Below are positions 54,443 to 64,000 of a stretch of DNA of 64,000 bases, piece by piece. Position 1 is the first letter of the stretch. Each line of letters opens with the position of its first letter. A program made the position numbers and the translations under genes. The notes below the pieces were generated by a model. It was not told the DNA's origin. It did no database searches and worked only from the letters and a program-made list of their open reading frames with translations. Origin of the DNA: Caprella mutica. Taxonomy: Eukaryota; Arthropoda; Malacostraca; Amphipoda; Caprellidae. Location of the stretch: assembly GCA_947561585.1 (NCBI GenBank), contig CANNZV010000118.1, forward strand, positions 124,001-188,000. The letters are read 5' to 3'.

Positions 54443-54897
54443 TCACCGACAATACTATGGTGTTACCTACCTATCTACCTAGGTACAATGAATTCGGCTA
54501 TCATTTCTAATCTCAGGCATTATGTTATTAGGTTAGGTGATTCCCACATACTTAATAAATAAATAATATCAATTTTCTTACCTTGATTGAAATTAGTGAC
54601 AATAAAAGTTAACGATATAAGCATTTAAAACATTATTTACTAATAACATGAATATTCGGCATCGTAAATAATTTTTCATACGAATAAAATGTTTTAGTTT
54701 AGTAAATATCGTAGCCTGTTCTGTGGTAGACATTGTTCTGTGGTGGACAGTTGCTGTGGACATCGCGAACTTTACCCCTTTAAGCATATTTGCCAGACTT
54801 TCGAATCCTACACACAAATGATGATTGAAAATAGTATAGGTAGTTAGAAGATTTATTGAACGCATTAAGAATAATGAGGGTAGAGGGTACCTACATA
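54443..54897. other. Intergenic, no gene seen
   Basis: The 111-codon minus-strand frame (54593-54928) overlaps the foldback arm, has no motif, and is not supported as a gene. Confidence 0.35.
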
Positions 54898-55381
54898 GAA
54901 TCACCGAAACGGACCGATTGAGGACCAAAACGGTCTGATTGGGGACAAAGCCGGATCTAATCGGGCCGAAACGGAGTTAAGTAGTTCATAAAAACACACT
55001 TAGGTAAATAGTTAGTACTATACGTAATACATTGGAGAATGAGTAATTTAACTGATAGGTAATAGCTACCTACTTATGTTGAAAAAAAAATAGCTACTTT
55101 GAATGCTCATATCCTATAAGCATTCAAAGTAGCTATTGTTTTTTTTTCAACATATGTAGGTACCTAGGTAGCTATTATCAGTTAAATAACTCATTCTAAA
55201 TATTATTATTTTTCTCCAATGTATAGTTCTAACTATTTAAATTTATTTTTGTTAACTACTTAGCTCCGTTTCGGCCTGATTAAATCCGGCTTGGCTTGGT
55301 CCCCATTCGTTCCGTTTTCGACCACAATTGGTCCGTTTTGCCCGTGACGGTTTTGGTCCCCGATCAGTCCGATTCGGTTCG

Positions 55382-56158
55382 CCATTCTGTATCTTGTGGT
55401 TAATTTGAAAATAATATTCTAGCAAAGTCGGTGGATTTTTAATTATTTATTTCTATGGTACCAGTCTGCAGAATGTGTCTTTTCTCCTGCAGAGATTTTA
55501 ATTTGAGAGACAGTTACTCTCTGACTCTCGTCCAGACTGGAAAACATAAATTCTAACAGAGTTACTCCTAACTTCAGTCTTCATGCATTCCCATTAGTGA
55601 TGTTTATCATCACAACAAGCCCAATGGCCAATTGACTCAATTGTGAAGCATAAATGACTTATTTTACATTAGTTTTCACTGCGGAGTTGAAATGTATGAA
55701 ATAATTTACTGATTTCTGCATTTTTTAGGGCTAAAATGAGTAATTTTTATTCATTCTAAATTCCTAACAGAGTTACTAGTCAATCTGAAATGAGTTATTA
55801 TTCCACTCTGGACTCTCGTCTCTCAGTAACAGATTCAGAATCTCCCACAGTTAAATTAATGGTAACATAGGAATTAATTCAATATCTCCCGCAGCTAAAT
55901 TAATGGTAACATAGGAATTAATTCAAGATCTCCTGCAGAGATCTCCAATTTCTGAAATTCAATCAAAAACTCCCACAGAGAGTCTTGGAAAAATTTCCAT
56001 ATTCTGCAGACTGGCTATGTTACCATTAATTTTCGGTGGCCAAATGGGGAAAATGTTAGTGGATCAGCAAAATTAATGAAATTTTATGGTGGATATTTTC
56101 AGTTTTTTTTTAAATGTCAGTGTAATTTTGTGCACCATATTGACCATATACAGACTGG
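55382..56158. mobile_element. CAGTCTG-type hAT-like element nested in the foldback
   Basis: Ends are CCATTCTGTATCTTGTGG (diverged) and CATATACAGACTGG. The flanking 8-mers TCGGTTCG (55374-55381) and TCGGTCCG (56159-56166) differ at one base. It is the same family as 41738-41975, and is itself split by the element at 55461-56014. Confidence 0.7.
55461..56014. mobile_element. Second hAT-like element nested one level deeper
   Basis: Ends CCAGTCTGCAGAATGTG and CATATTCTGCAGACTGG, with 8-bp flanks CTATGGTA (55453-55460) and CTATGTTA (56015-56022) differing at one base. It contains two TTAATGGTAACATAGGAATT motifs. Relatives are at about 39796-40050. No coding sequence. Confidence 0.65.
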
Positions 56159-56189
56159 TCGGTCCGTTTCGGTGATTCTATACACCGTG

Positions 56190-56850
56190 TGGGTAGAGCC
56201 GTAGAGGCACTAGGTGGAGTAAGAGGATCGGTCAGTGTTTGGTGAGCCTGGGGTGGGGTTGGGATGATTTAGATGGTGCTGATTTTGGGGAGATTGGTAG
56301 GGTGGTGGAGAGTTGTGAATTTTTGAGATGGTCAGACTCAGATAGAGAGAGGAGGTCAGGTCAAAAAGCTCTCTAAATGCATTATTGCATATAGAGTTAG
56401 AGAAAGATTTGGAAACGGAGGCTGCTATGACAATACCTGGGAGTCTGTATTATTGTTTAGGGCAAGGAGCAATACCTTGAGATTGGGATGGAGGTTGGGT
56501 CACGGGTGTGGAGGGGGTGATAGTTTGTGTGGTCTTTGTCAGGTTGACAGGTGGGTGCTGAAAGTTTAGACCATTTCTTGGTAACATGTGGTAGGTTAGG
56601 AGAATCTAGAGATAGGTTTGGAACTTTGGGGTTTGTAGTGTGGAAGATGCTATAGGTTTTGGCACCTTAGATTTAAGAATTGTTAAGAGGTACCTGTGAG
56701 AAGTTTGGAGAATTAGACAAGGGATAATGGTGTTAATTAGGTTCTAGGGGGGCGCGAAAAATTCAATGCCCGAACTCTGGCCCAACCCCCACCCCCCCCC
56801 CTCCCCCCTGCTGATGCAGGTCTGGCCATTAAAGAAGAAGAAGAATTGTG
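56190..56850 (+). pseudogene. 5'-truncated LINE: C-terminal ORF end and 3' tail
   Basis: The base composition is much GC- and G-richer than its neighbours. One frame reads RARSNTLRLGWRLGHG then a Cys/His cluster GDSLCGLC…HFLVTCGRLGE, the C-terminal zinc-knuckle seen in several insect non-LTR elements. Stops interrupt it. A C-run (56785-56812) and a 3' end GGTCTGGCCATTAAAGAAG with (AAG)n at 56832-56846 follow, typical of a LINE tail. The start is arbitrary, since the 5' part is missing. Confidence 0.65.
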
Positions 56851-57090
56851 TTTCAGTCTCTGAAGAGAATATTTTTGAATATTACCAGAATATAGAAAAT
56901 TACCATTATAATATAGAAAATTAGTATAGTAAAAGAGTTCCCTCTTTTACACAATCTTTTCCTTATGTTGTGCTATAGAACAAAGTGTTATTTCTTACTA
57001 AATTTTTCTAAATAACTTGAAGTTGAATGTTAATATAAAAATTAAATTATGTATAAATCTAACTTATAATAATTTTCCTTCACTCTTGTA
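56851..57090. other. AT-rich spacer
   Basis: No feature recognised. Confidence 0.4.
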
Positions 57091-57568
57091 GGGTCATGCA
57101 GATATATTGCGGCCCTCTAATTTTCAATTGCGGCCCTCTCAAGAAAGTCTAAAATATTCTGAACCAAAATTACATTAAAATATTGCATAGCCATCAAATT
57201 AAGCACAGTGCATGCTCTAATTCCAGATTATATTTCATGGTAAATTCCACCGACTTGTCTGTGGAATTTTTCTCCATTATAAATAATATTCTGGCAAAGT
57301 TGGTGGATTTTTAGCTAATTATTCCTATGGTGCCATTAATTTATGGTGGAAAAATTGGCAAAATGTTGGTGGATTACCAAAATTACTGGAAATTTATGGT
57401 GGATTTTTTCTGCTTTTTAAAAAAGTCAGTGGAGTTTTGTGCACCAAATACAGACTGGCTCTAATTTCTTACTTATGTTTTTAACAAGTGTTTTGAAGCT
57501 ATGACATTTCTGTTGTCAGAGGCCGTAGTTAGTTAGTGGGCCGCAATTTACCTGCTTGACCGGGACCC
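57091..57568. mobile_element. GGGTCACG element with a nested insertion
   Basis: Ends GGGTCATGCAGATATATTGC and CCTGCTTGACCGGGACCC, flanked by TA. Same family as 42697-42927. The middle is split by a hAT-like MITE (57223-57458); without it the element is about 235 bp, as elsewhere. Confidence 0.7.
57223..57458. mobile_element. CAGTCTG-type hAT-like MITE, nested
   Basis: A 236-bp element in reverse orientation to 41738-41975. Ends are CCAGATTATATTTCATGG and CACCAAATACAGACTGG. The exact 8-bp duplication CTCTAATT lies at 57215-57222 and 57459-57466. Confidence 0.8.
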
Positions 57569-57835
57569 TATAAAATTTTTCATTAAATTTTAATTTTTTA
57601 ATCCACTAGAAGACTCCTGCAACAACTGTAATTTGCCAGTCTGCAAAACATGGGACTTTTTAACATTTTCTGTGTGAACAATCCTTTACATTTACATTAA
57701 TTTTACTGAGAACATGAGCCAAAATAGAAGATTTTTTGGAGAACATTTTAACAGTTCCTGCAGTCTGGGTAATTTGTAAATATGATGCCTAAGACGGTAC
57801 TCAGCCATACTAAATAGATTAAAAAATAATAACAG

Positions 57836-58035
57836 TCTGTATTTGGTGCATAAAATCCTTTCGACTTTTTCAAAAACCTGAGAAAATCCACCATAAATTT
57901 CCAGTAATTTGGCTGATCCACCAAAAATTATTGGTACCTACTAACATAGGATGATACTGATAGGAATAATTACTAGCTAAAAATCTGCCGACTTTGCCAG
58001 AATATTATTTTCAAAGGGGGAAAAATTCTACCAAT
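57836..58035 (+). mobile_element. CAGTCTG-type hAT-like MITE, right end missing
   Basis: Starts CAGTCTGTATTTGGTGCATA and follows the family to about GGGGGAAAAATTCTACCAA, then departs. No right end, so truncated or recombined. Opposed short frames here (57973-58254 minus, 57994-58221 plus) are incidental. Confidence 0.6.
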
Positions 58036-59149
58036 TATATTTTCACATGTTATTATTGGAGACGTATTGAAGAAATTTGGCCATTTTGGAACAACTTTGA
58101 AATTTTTTGGAGACTTACTGTCCTGAAATATGAAATCTTGGTGACAGATTTGACACACGTTGCAGACTGGATTTTGGTCCTGGTTTTTGGAGAGAAATTT
58201 TGGGGTGACAATAATTTGTGATAAAATAATTGTGATAAACCAACAACAAAACATGTAGTATGTAAACTAATAAGAAGAAATAAATTAAAATGCAATATCA
58301 TAAATTTTAATAAAATAATTACAAATATTGTAATTCTCAATTTATTAAAATGAAGTAAAATAATTCATAATAATGTAGTTAGAATAAAAATAAATGCAGA
58401 ATCTTTTTTAGAAAACTAATTAATTAGAAAAAAATAAAGTGCTATAAATTAATGGGAAAACACATAGAATTGAGTAATATAATTAAAATAAAATTAATTA
58501 AAAACCGATTAGTTTGTAACATTTTATTATCAAAAAGCTAATAATCAATAAATAAAAAGAAAACTTATAATTACCAATAAAAAAGTACGAGTAAATTAAT
58601 ATCAAAACTATTAATGCCAACAAAGTAATACCCGCAAAATATATAACGCAAACATAATAGTGATACGGTGAATAAGAAATTGTTGAATACGCGCAACGAT
58701 GCTCCGCCCACCAATCTCGCTATCGACCGCCCACCATGACGTCATTACTCGCTCAACTTCATTTGATTTGTTGTAAGTGTTACTAATTTTCTGGACAACT
58801 GTCATATTATTATTATTGTTTCCGTGTAATTTGATTCGCAAATATTATTTTGCAGAATTAATTATAACAAAATTACTTTTATTATTACCCGAACACGCCC
58901 ACAACTGACGTCATTACTTCTTCTACAACTTTTAATAAATATAACATGATTTCAAATTCAATAACTAAATATTATTACTCTTAATTAGATTTATTTTTAT
59001 CCAGTTGAAGAATGAGCAAGTTAGCCTTGAAATCAATCAACCGTAGAAAACTTTTAGTACCTATTTCCTACGCAAATCTATATTTAAAACATATAACTAC
59101 AATAATTGATGAATTACTGAATATTAACCATTGTGTACCTTACTACCTA
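58036..59149. other. AT-rich intergenic with two TGACGTCA sites
   Basis: No gene supported. A GC-richer patch (58690-58760) and TGACGTCA palindromes at 58737-58744 and 58906-58913 stand out. Confidence 0.45.
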
Positions 59150-59321
59150 GGTTAAGTTCCGAGTTCTCGGTCTGTTCCTCATTTACGACCATACAAGATA
59201 ATATATATTAAATTAACTCGTTATTTTAATTGATACCATGATACATGCAGGTAAAATGGTATCAATTAAAATAGTTTTATTATCGAAAATATAGAACCAT
59301 TCGATAATTTATATATTACCC
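59150..59321. mobile_element. TA-flanked MITE, family 1, copy 3
   Basis: Ends GGTTAAGTTCCGAGTTCTCG and a diverged inverse ending ATATTACCC, flanked by TA. A further inverted pair TTTTAATTGATACCAT/ATGGTATCAATTAAAA lies in the middle, so a second small palindrome may be nested. Confidence 0.65.
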
Positions 59322-60066
59322 TACATTATATAATTCCATTCAATAAATTAAAACGGCAAGAGTCCTTTGCTAATGAAAGTTTGAACTTAGGAATTTATAT
59401 AGGGATCGGAGAGTTGAACGTCATCAAAGAATTTAACCAACCACCGAATAGGAATAATTACTATCATTAAACCGGCGTTTTTTGTCACTTTAATGATATT
59501 ATAAGCTGAATTAGTGAATTAATAATGAATTTCTCATATTTCAGCTATCGATTTAAAGAATTATACAAGTTTTAAGCAATCATTTAGCTTAATTGGCACG
59601 CCCATGCTTGAAGTTGAGAACAAAACAATTTAACAAACTACTGTTAACTACATTTAGTAGTTACCGAAACTTGATGAGGGGAGTATGTAGGTGTTACTTT
59701 TTAGAAGCTCCCCTACCTAGCTATCTTGTTGCAGTTTTTGGAAATCTGAATTCTTTGGTAGCTCTCTAGTTAAGAAACTACCTTGGTTAATAATTCATAT
59801 CGATTTTACAATGCTATACAGGCTAAGGGTGTGTTTATTAAAGTCAATTATTTGACTTCGTAAATCATTATTAGAAAGCAAGAAAGTAGGTAGGGTTAAG
59901 ATATGGATTATCGGTCGGACTCCTTGGTTTCATATCATCGATCATAGGTATAAGAAAAAACGATAGAATAACTTTCATTTAATTGGTATAGTACATGATA
60001 TTTTCAGGTATCATTGATACCAATTAGCCTATAATATAAATAAAATATTATTTATTATATCGTTTT
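59322..60066. other. AT-rich intergenic, no gene seen
   Basis: No supported feature. Confidence 0.4.
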
Positions 60067-60664
60067 ACCTTCGCAGAATGCGGAAAGGTCATAATAATTA
60101 TTTTCTTCGGCAATTATTTATTTATTTATTTATCATCTTGTTATTCGTTTAAATGAAAAAGTATGCAACCAAATTGCCTGAAATTTGGTGAAACGATTGG
60201 TCCATGTCCGGTGACCTGCTTGTAGAATTTTGGGAGCGACCCAGCCAAAGGTCAAGGTCATTTATAACTCAAAATGTATTGAACCATATTGCATGAAACT
60301 TGGTGGGACGATTAATCAATAAGCAGGAACTATTCTGTTAGATTTTGGGACCGATCGGGGTAAAGGGCAAAGATCAAGGTCAAGGCCATTTATAACTCAA
60401 AAAGTATTCAACCAAATTGTCTGAAATTTGATGGTACAAATTGGTCAATGTCCAGGAACGATCTGGTAGAATGTTGGAAGCGATTAGGTCAAAGGTCAAG
60501 GTCATTTATAACTCAAAAAGTATTGTACCATATTGCATGAAACTTGATGTGACGATTGGATATTAATTATCCAGTTAGCAGTTCCTTAAATTTTGGGAGA
60601 GAATTGGTCAAAACGGAGGCGAAGGTATGCGCTCTACGAGTCTACAGAGTGCACATCATCTAGT
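60067..60664 (+). mobile_element. Helitron/Helentron-like non-autonomous element
   Basis: The best copy on the plus strand. The 5' hairpin ACCTTCGCAGAATGCGGAAA-GGT is followed by a (TTTA)n tract and four units of about 100 bp ('catttataactcaaaa', 'catattgcatgaaacttg'). Then come GGCGAAGGTATGCGCTCTAC…GAGTGC and a terminal CTAG. ACCTTCGC at the start and GCGAAGGT near the end are inverted copies. There is an extra short duplication in the terminal hairpin (GAGTCTACAGAGTGC). No coding capacity. Confidence 0.7.
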
Positions 60665-60682
60665 TTTCTTATATGACTGAAA

Positions 60683-60714
60683 ATGTGGAGCCGACCGATA
60701 ATTCGTAACTTACC
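60683..60714. mobile_element. Half of a family-1 MITE
   Basis: GACCGATAATTCGTAACTTA-CCCT resembles the right end of the 374-507 family. The left end seems lost where the Helitron-like element abuts it. Confidence 0.45.
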
Positions 60715-60883
60715 CTTCATTCATTAATTAAAGTTACATTTTAAGCAGTACCCCAAAAATGGCTCTGACAAATGCCATTTTTTTCTGAAATATTGTATCC
60801 GTGAAGAAATTTGTCCGCGAAATGACTGGCAAATTTGTTCACGGAAACAAGAATTGAAACTGTCCGTATTTTCAAACTGTATA

Positions 60884-61100
60884 GGTTCAAGTAGGTAAAT
60901 TGCGGCTTACTAACAAACTGCGGACTCTTAATAACAGAAACATCATAAGTTCAAAACACTCGTCAAAAACTTTAATTAATAGAGTATAGCACTGCATTTT
61001 TTTGATATCTATGCCATTTTACTGTAATTTCGGTTCAGAATGTTTTACAGACTCTCTAGCTAATGAAAAATTAAATGGCCGCAATTTACCTGCGTGACCA
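60884..61100. mobile_element. GGGTCACG element, copy 3
   Basis: A 217-bp element with ends GGTTCAAGTAGGTAAATTGC and GCAATTTACCTGCGTGACCA, flanked by TA. The interior aligns with 42697-42927 (CTGTAATTTCGGTTCAGAAT shared). Confidence 0.7.
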
Positions 61101-62121
61101 TACAGTCTGATTGCTTGTACAGTCCAATTGTATCTATATACGTAGTTTAATTGTATATAGGTACAGTAAAGCATTAAATTATTGTTCTACAGTCTCTGAG
61201 TCTATCTACAGTCTTAATATTATTGAATCTACTGTCTAATTATTACATCTACAGTTCTATAGCTACGTAATGAGAATTTTTTTTGATATTTTATGCATTT
61301 GTGTAATTTATTAGGGTCTGATAAATCGAACTGAATTTGTTTTAGAGTTCTTTTTTTTTAATACAGTAATACAAAAATTAAATGTCTTAATATCGCGTGG
61401 ATGGTGAACATTTTTTTTTGCTTTCTATAAACAATTTTATCACCATTGGTTAAAAGAAATTTATTATGAGTAATTAAGACACCCTGAATCGGAATATCAT
61501 TTCATTTTTAAAAGAAGTTGCTTAAATTGTTACTATTTCCACTTTTGTCCGTAATGAATAGAGTACAAATGGTTTACACTCCAAAACACTATTGTGGCGA
61601 TAATAATTACTGAGGGGAGACTTTTCTATTCGTTACTGATTATTAAAATTCCTTTTTGATTCTTGTTTAATGAGTAAATGGCGCAGCTTCAATTTAAACA
61701 AAATTATAGATTAAGTCATGTACGTACCTCACTTCCCGCTAATTTATTTATTTTATATCAAGTAATTTATTGTTCAATTGTTATTTAATAATAAACCTGT
61801 ATATTTAATAAATGAATGAATGTGTTTTATTTTCCACTTAATGTCATACTTCTATATCCTTCAAATAAATTTGGTTTAAAGAAATGAGATTTAAAGTTTT
61901 TAATTAGCTATAGGAGACATCACATTCATTCATACCCATTGCTGCTCTGTTAGGTACTACCATGATATTATATCATGGGTACTACATACAGTGAAATGGA
62001 ACACAAGAAAGAGAGAGAGAAAGAAACTTTGTGAATGATTGCTGTGTGACCGTTAAATGATTCAGTTTGTAGCGAACTTTACCTATAAAGAATAGGACTC
62101 GAATGAAAATTTGAGATTATA
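61101..62121. other. AT-rich intergenic, no gene seen
   Basis: The first 160 bases repeat CTACAGTCT-like strings loosely. Nothing else is supported. Confidence 0.4.
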
Positions 62122-62232
62122 GGGTAAGCTCCGAGTTATCGGACAGTTTCACATTTTTGGACTCCAATTAAAATAAAAGTTAAATATTATATAATTTTTA
62201 TGTTGAACCAACCGATAACTCGGAACTTACTC
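62122..62232. mobile_element. TA-flanked MITE, family 1, copy 4
   Basis: A 111-bp element, ends GGGTAAGCTCCGAGTTATCG and CGATAACTCGGAACTTACTC, flanked by TA on both sides. Confidence 0.8.
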
Positions 62233-62987
62233 TAGTATTTTTTAACGTTTATAGTTTATACCAAGAAAATGTTGAATGTACTCTGCATAGTAAATAAAAA
62301 GAAAGTATACTAAGTACAATATTGGAACATCCGAAAATACTACATAGACGTGACATCGATTAAAACGAGTGACGTCACACAAGTAATTTCCTAATAAAAA
62401 TTGTGCTATTATTGAGTTAAATGTGCATTTTCATGGAAATTAACTTAAATAAAATATTGTTTTTATCACGTTTTACACTCTATTCACTAATAATTTTCAA
62501 CTTAATAGTCATAATGGTCATTCAAGTGCTTCATTGTAAGTACAATAGGTTACTAGGTACCACCTTACATTTTACAAGTTTGCCAATAAGCCAACTTATA
62601 AGTGCCAGCCTGGTATTAAATATATAAAAGTTATTTATATGTACTTGAAGCTAGCGAAACATATTGCTTATTGACATATTCTATCTATTTACTTGCTGCA
62701 CCTATATAATTCTCATTTTGACATTACTTCATCTGATTTTGTGTGACGTCATTTGTTTACATAGTTTCTGAGGACCGGAATCAAGTTCACCGTCAATGAG
62801 TTTGAAACTTAGTGTACTTTTCTATCTATTTACTATGGTACTGTGTACATTATATTGATTTAGTACTGCATAAACACAGTTACAGTACCGACATTAACAG
62901 CTACTAATTATAATAAAGTTTTATTTTCAAATAATAATAAAATACCTATGGACGCTTCTATACTGCTTAAGTGTTATAATATATTTA
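62233..62987. other. Intergenic with two TGACGTCA sites
   Basis: TGACGTCA occurs at 62370-62377 and 62744-62751. The 68-codon frame at 62421 has a hydrophobic start but no motif, and I do not call it. Confidence 0.4.
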
Positions 62988-63484
62988 GAGGTCCTCTCCA
63001 GGCTCCGGGGAAAAAATGAGTTTATAACATAATATTATAGAACTAAGGTCTACGATCATTATTCTGCAAACCGCATACAATTCGGTTCAGTATATATTCT
63101 ATTAATACTATGTGAGCAACAATCGAGCGAATCTCCAATCTGACGCTGAGAAAGAAGATTGTACACTCTTTGTTTTGATTTCAAATTCAGATTTTTAAAC
63201 AAACAATGCATTTTTGGCCTTAAACCTTTAAACTAATAATAAATAAATTTATTAAACCAAATACCTAGTTGACAATCAAAACAAATGGTGTACATTCTTC
63301 TTCTTCAGACTGAAAATTAGAAATTTGGAAGTAAAAAGGTTTTGTAGAGTTTGGATTATAAAAATCTTTAAAAGAATATAAAATTAAAAATATGCTATCA
63401 AATTTGATGGGGTTTGCAGTAAAATGATAAGAAACATTAGCCTCGTTGATTTAAGTAATAAAAAATTTTGCTTGGAGAGGACCT
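62988..63484. mobile_element. Inverted-repeat element with AGGTCCTCTCCA ends
   Basis: AGAGGTCCTCTCCA at the left and TGGAGAGGACCTTT at the right enclose about 0.5 kb. Inside are inverted segments GAAGATTGTACACTCTTTGT (63150) and its counterpart near 63280-63305. Similar ends (CTCCTCTCCACTCTA) occur inside the element at 9742-10955. Non-coding. Confidence 0.55.
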
Positions 63485-64000
63485 TTAAGCCTTCTTAGGT
63501 ACCTAGTTCACGCAATACAATTCTCAATATAGTTTATTTTGAATAACTTCTGGTTTGAAATATCTTATGTATTATGATAAGTTGATAACTGTATATGTAA
63601 TTTAAATATATAGTATAACTGTATACGGAAAATTATATAAATAAAATTTCATAATATATAGAATAAAACTTAAAAGAAAGTCAATTTCTGTCAATGAAAA
63701 GAGGTAATGTTAAATTATCATAAAAATTAAGCTCAAATATGGCATTACGTACTCCCGTTCACGCAGCAGGCTGAAATGTTGCCACCTCGACAGAGGGAAT
63801 TATAAAGAAAAGTCATTTAATTTTTTAATTTATAAATATTGATTGCTAAATATTTACTAATTCTTAACAATTATTAGCGGTGTTATAATTGTTTGAATGG
63901 ACTTTATTTGGTAAAAAATGATCATTAAATATCCGTCTAGTTTAGTGAAAGAAATATTACAAGACTCTTTAGAATGAAAATATGTAGGATGCTCTTATTT
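63485..64000. other. AT-rich intergenic to window end
   Basis: No supported feature. Confidence 0.4.

Larger units (their letters stand above)
54898..56178. mobile_element. Foldback element with tandem arms, interrupted by nested insertions
   Basis: The ends GAATCACCGAAACGGACCGA and exact inverse are flanked by TA (54896-54897 and 56179-56180). The arms contain units of 20-21 bp such as CCAAAACGGTCTGATTGGGG. The inner part (55000-55250) is a long palindrome centred near 55113, containing ATAGCTACTTTGAATGC and its inverse. The right arm is split by the insertion 55382-56158. Removing it makes the arms continuous. No coding sequence. Confidence 0.75.

Noticed and set aside
53758..54562. Gly/Phe-rich frames of 62-97 codons on both strands
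   Set aside because: Translations of the inverted G-run arrays of the foldback element.
54593..54928. 111-codon minus-strand frame as a host gene
   Set aside because: Enters the foldback arm, no motif, no paralogue visible, composition like surrounding sequence.
1..64000. tRNA, rRNA or snRNA genes
   Set aside because: Read by eye on both strands, no A/B-box pair with a cloverleaf and no conserved rRNA stretch was found; a covariance-model scan would be decisive.

Overview
This is an AT-rich piece of animal nuclear genome, most likely from an insect. The frequent short TAGGTACC-like strings and the mix of transposons would fit a hemipteran such as a planthopper or aphid, but that placement is only an impression. 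I find no intact host gene, no rRNA or tRNA gene and no CRISPR array. Almost everything that can be interpreted is transposable element or tandem repeat.

The centrepiece is a 14.8-kb LTR retrotransposon of the Ty3/gypsy superfamily on the minus strand (14875-29707), flanked by the 4-bp repeat ATAT. It has an open gag with three CCHC zinc knuckles and an open 1.9-kb-residue pol. The pol order is retropepsin, reverse transcriptase, RNase H, an OTU-like cysteine-protease fold whose nucleophile position is Ser, a second retropepsin, integrase, and a long acidic tail. Its LTRs are exceptionally long (3383 and 3627 bp) because each carries about 2.4 kb of minisatellite in units of 24, 19, 17 and 22/23 bp. 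Outside the arrays I see only one difference between the LTRs over about 1 kb, so the insertion is recent. The arrays already differ by 244 bp.

The left flank (1-14.8 kb) holds small non-autonomous elements: TA-flanked MITEs, a TTAA foldback, Helitron/Helentron-like repeats, a 2.2-kb TA-flanked long-TIR element, and foldbacks whose arms are made of 14-21-bp tandem units. The right flank (29.7-64 kb) has more of the same. It also has hAT-type non-autonomous elements with exact 8-bp target duplications, a decayed non-LTR retrotransposon (44.2-46.2 kb), a nearly complete mariner-like transposon with one frameshift (48.9-50.6 kb), a decayed pogo-type transposon (51.0-53.0 kb), a 5'-truncated LINE tail (56.2-56.9 kb) and several minisatellites.

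The most unusual signals are the gypsy element (OTU-like domain, doubled protease, minisatellite LTRs) and the foldback families in which a conserved core is flanked by arrays of unrelated sequence in different copies.
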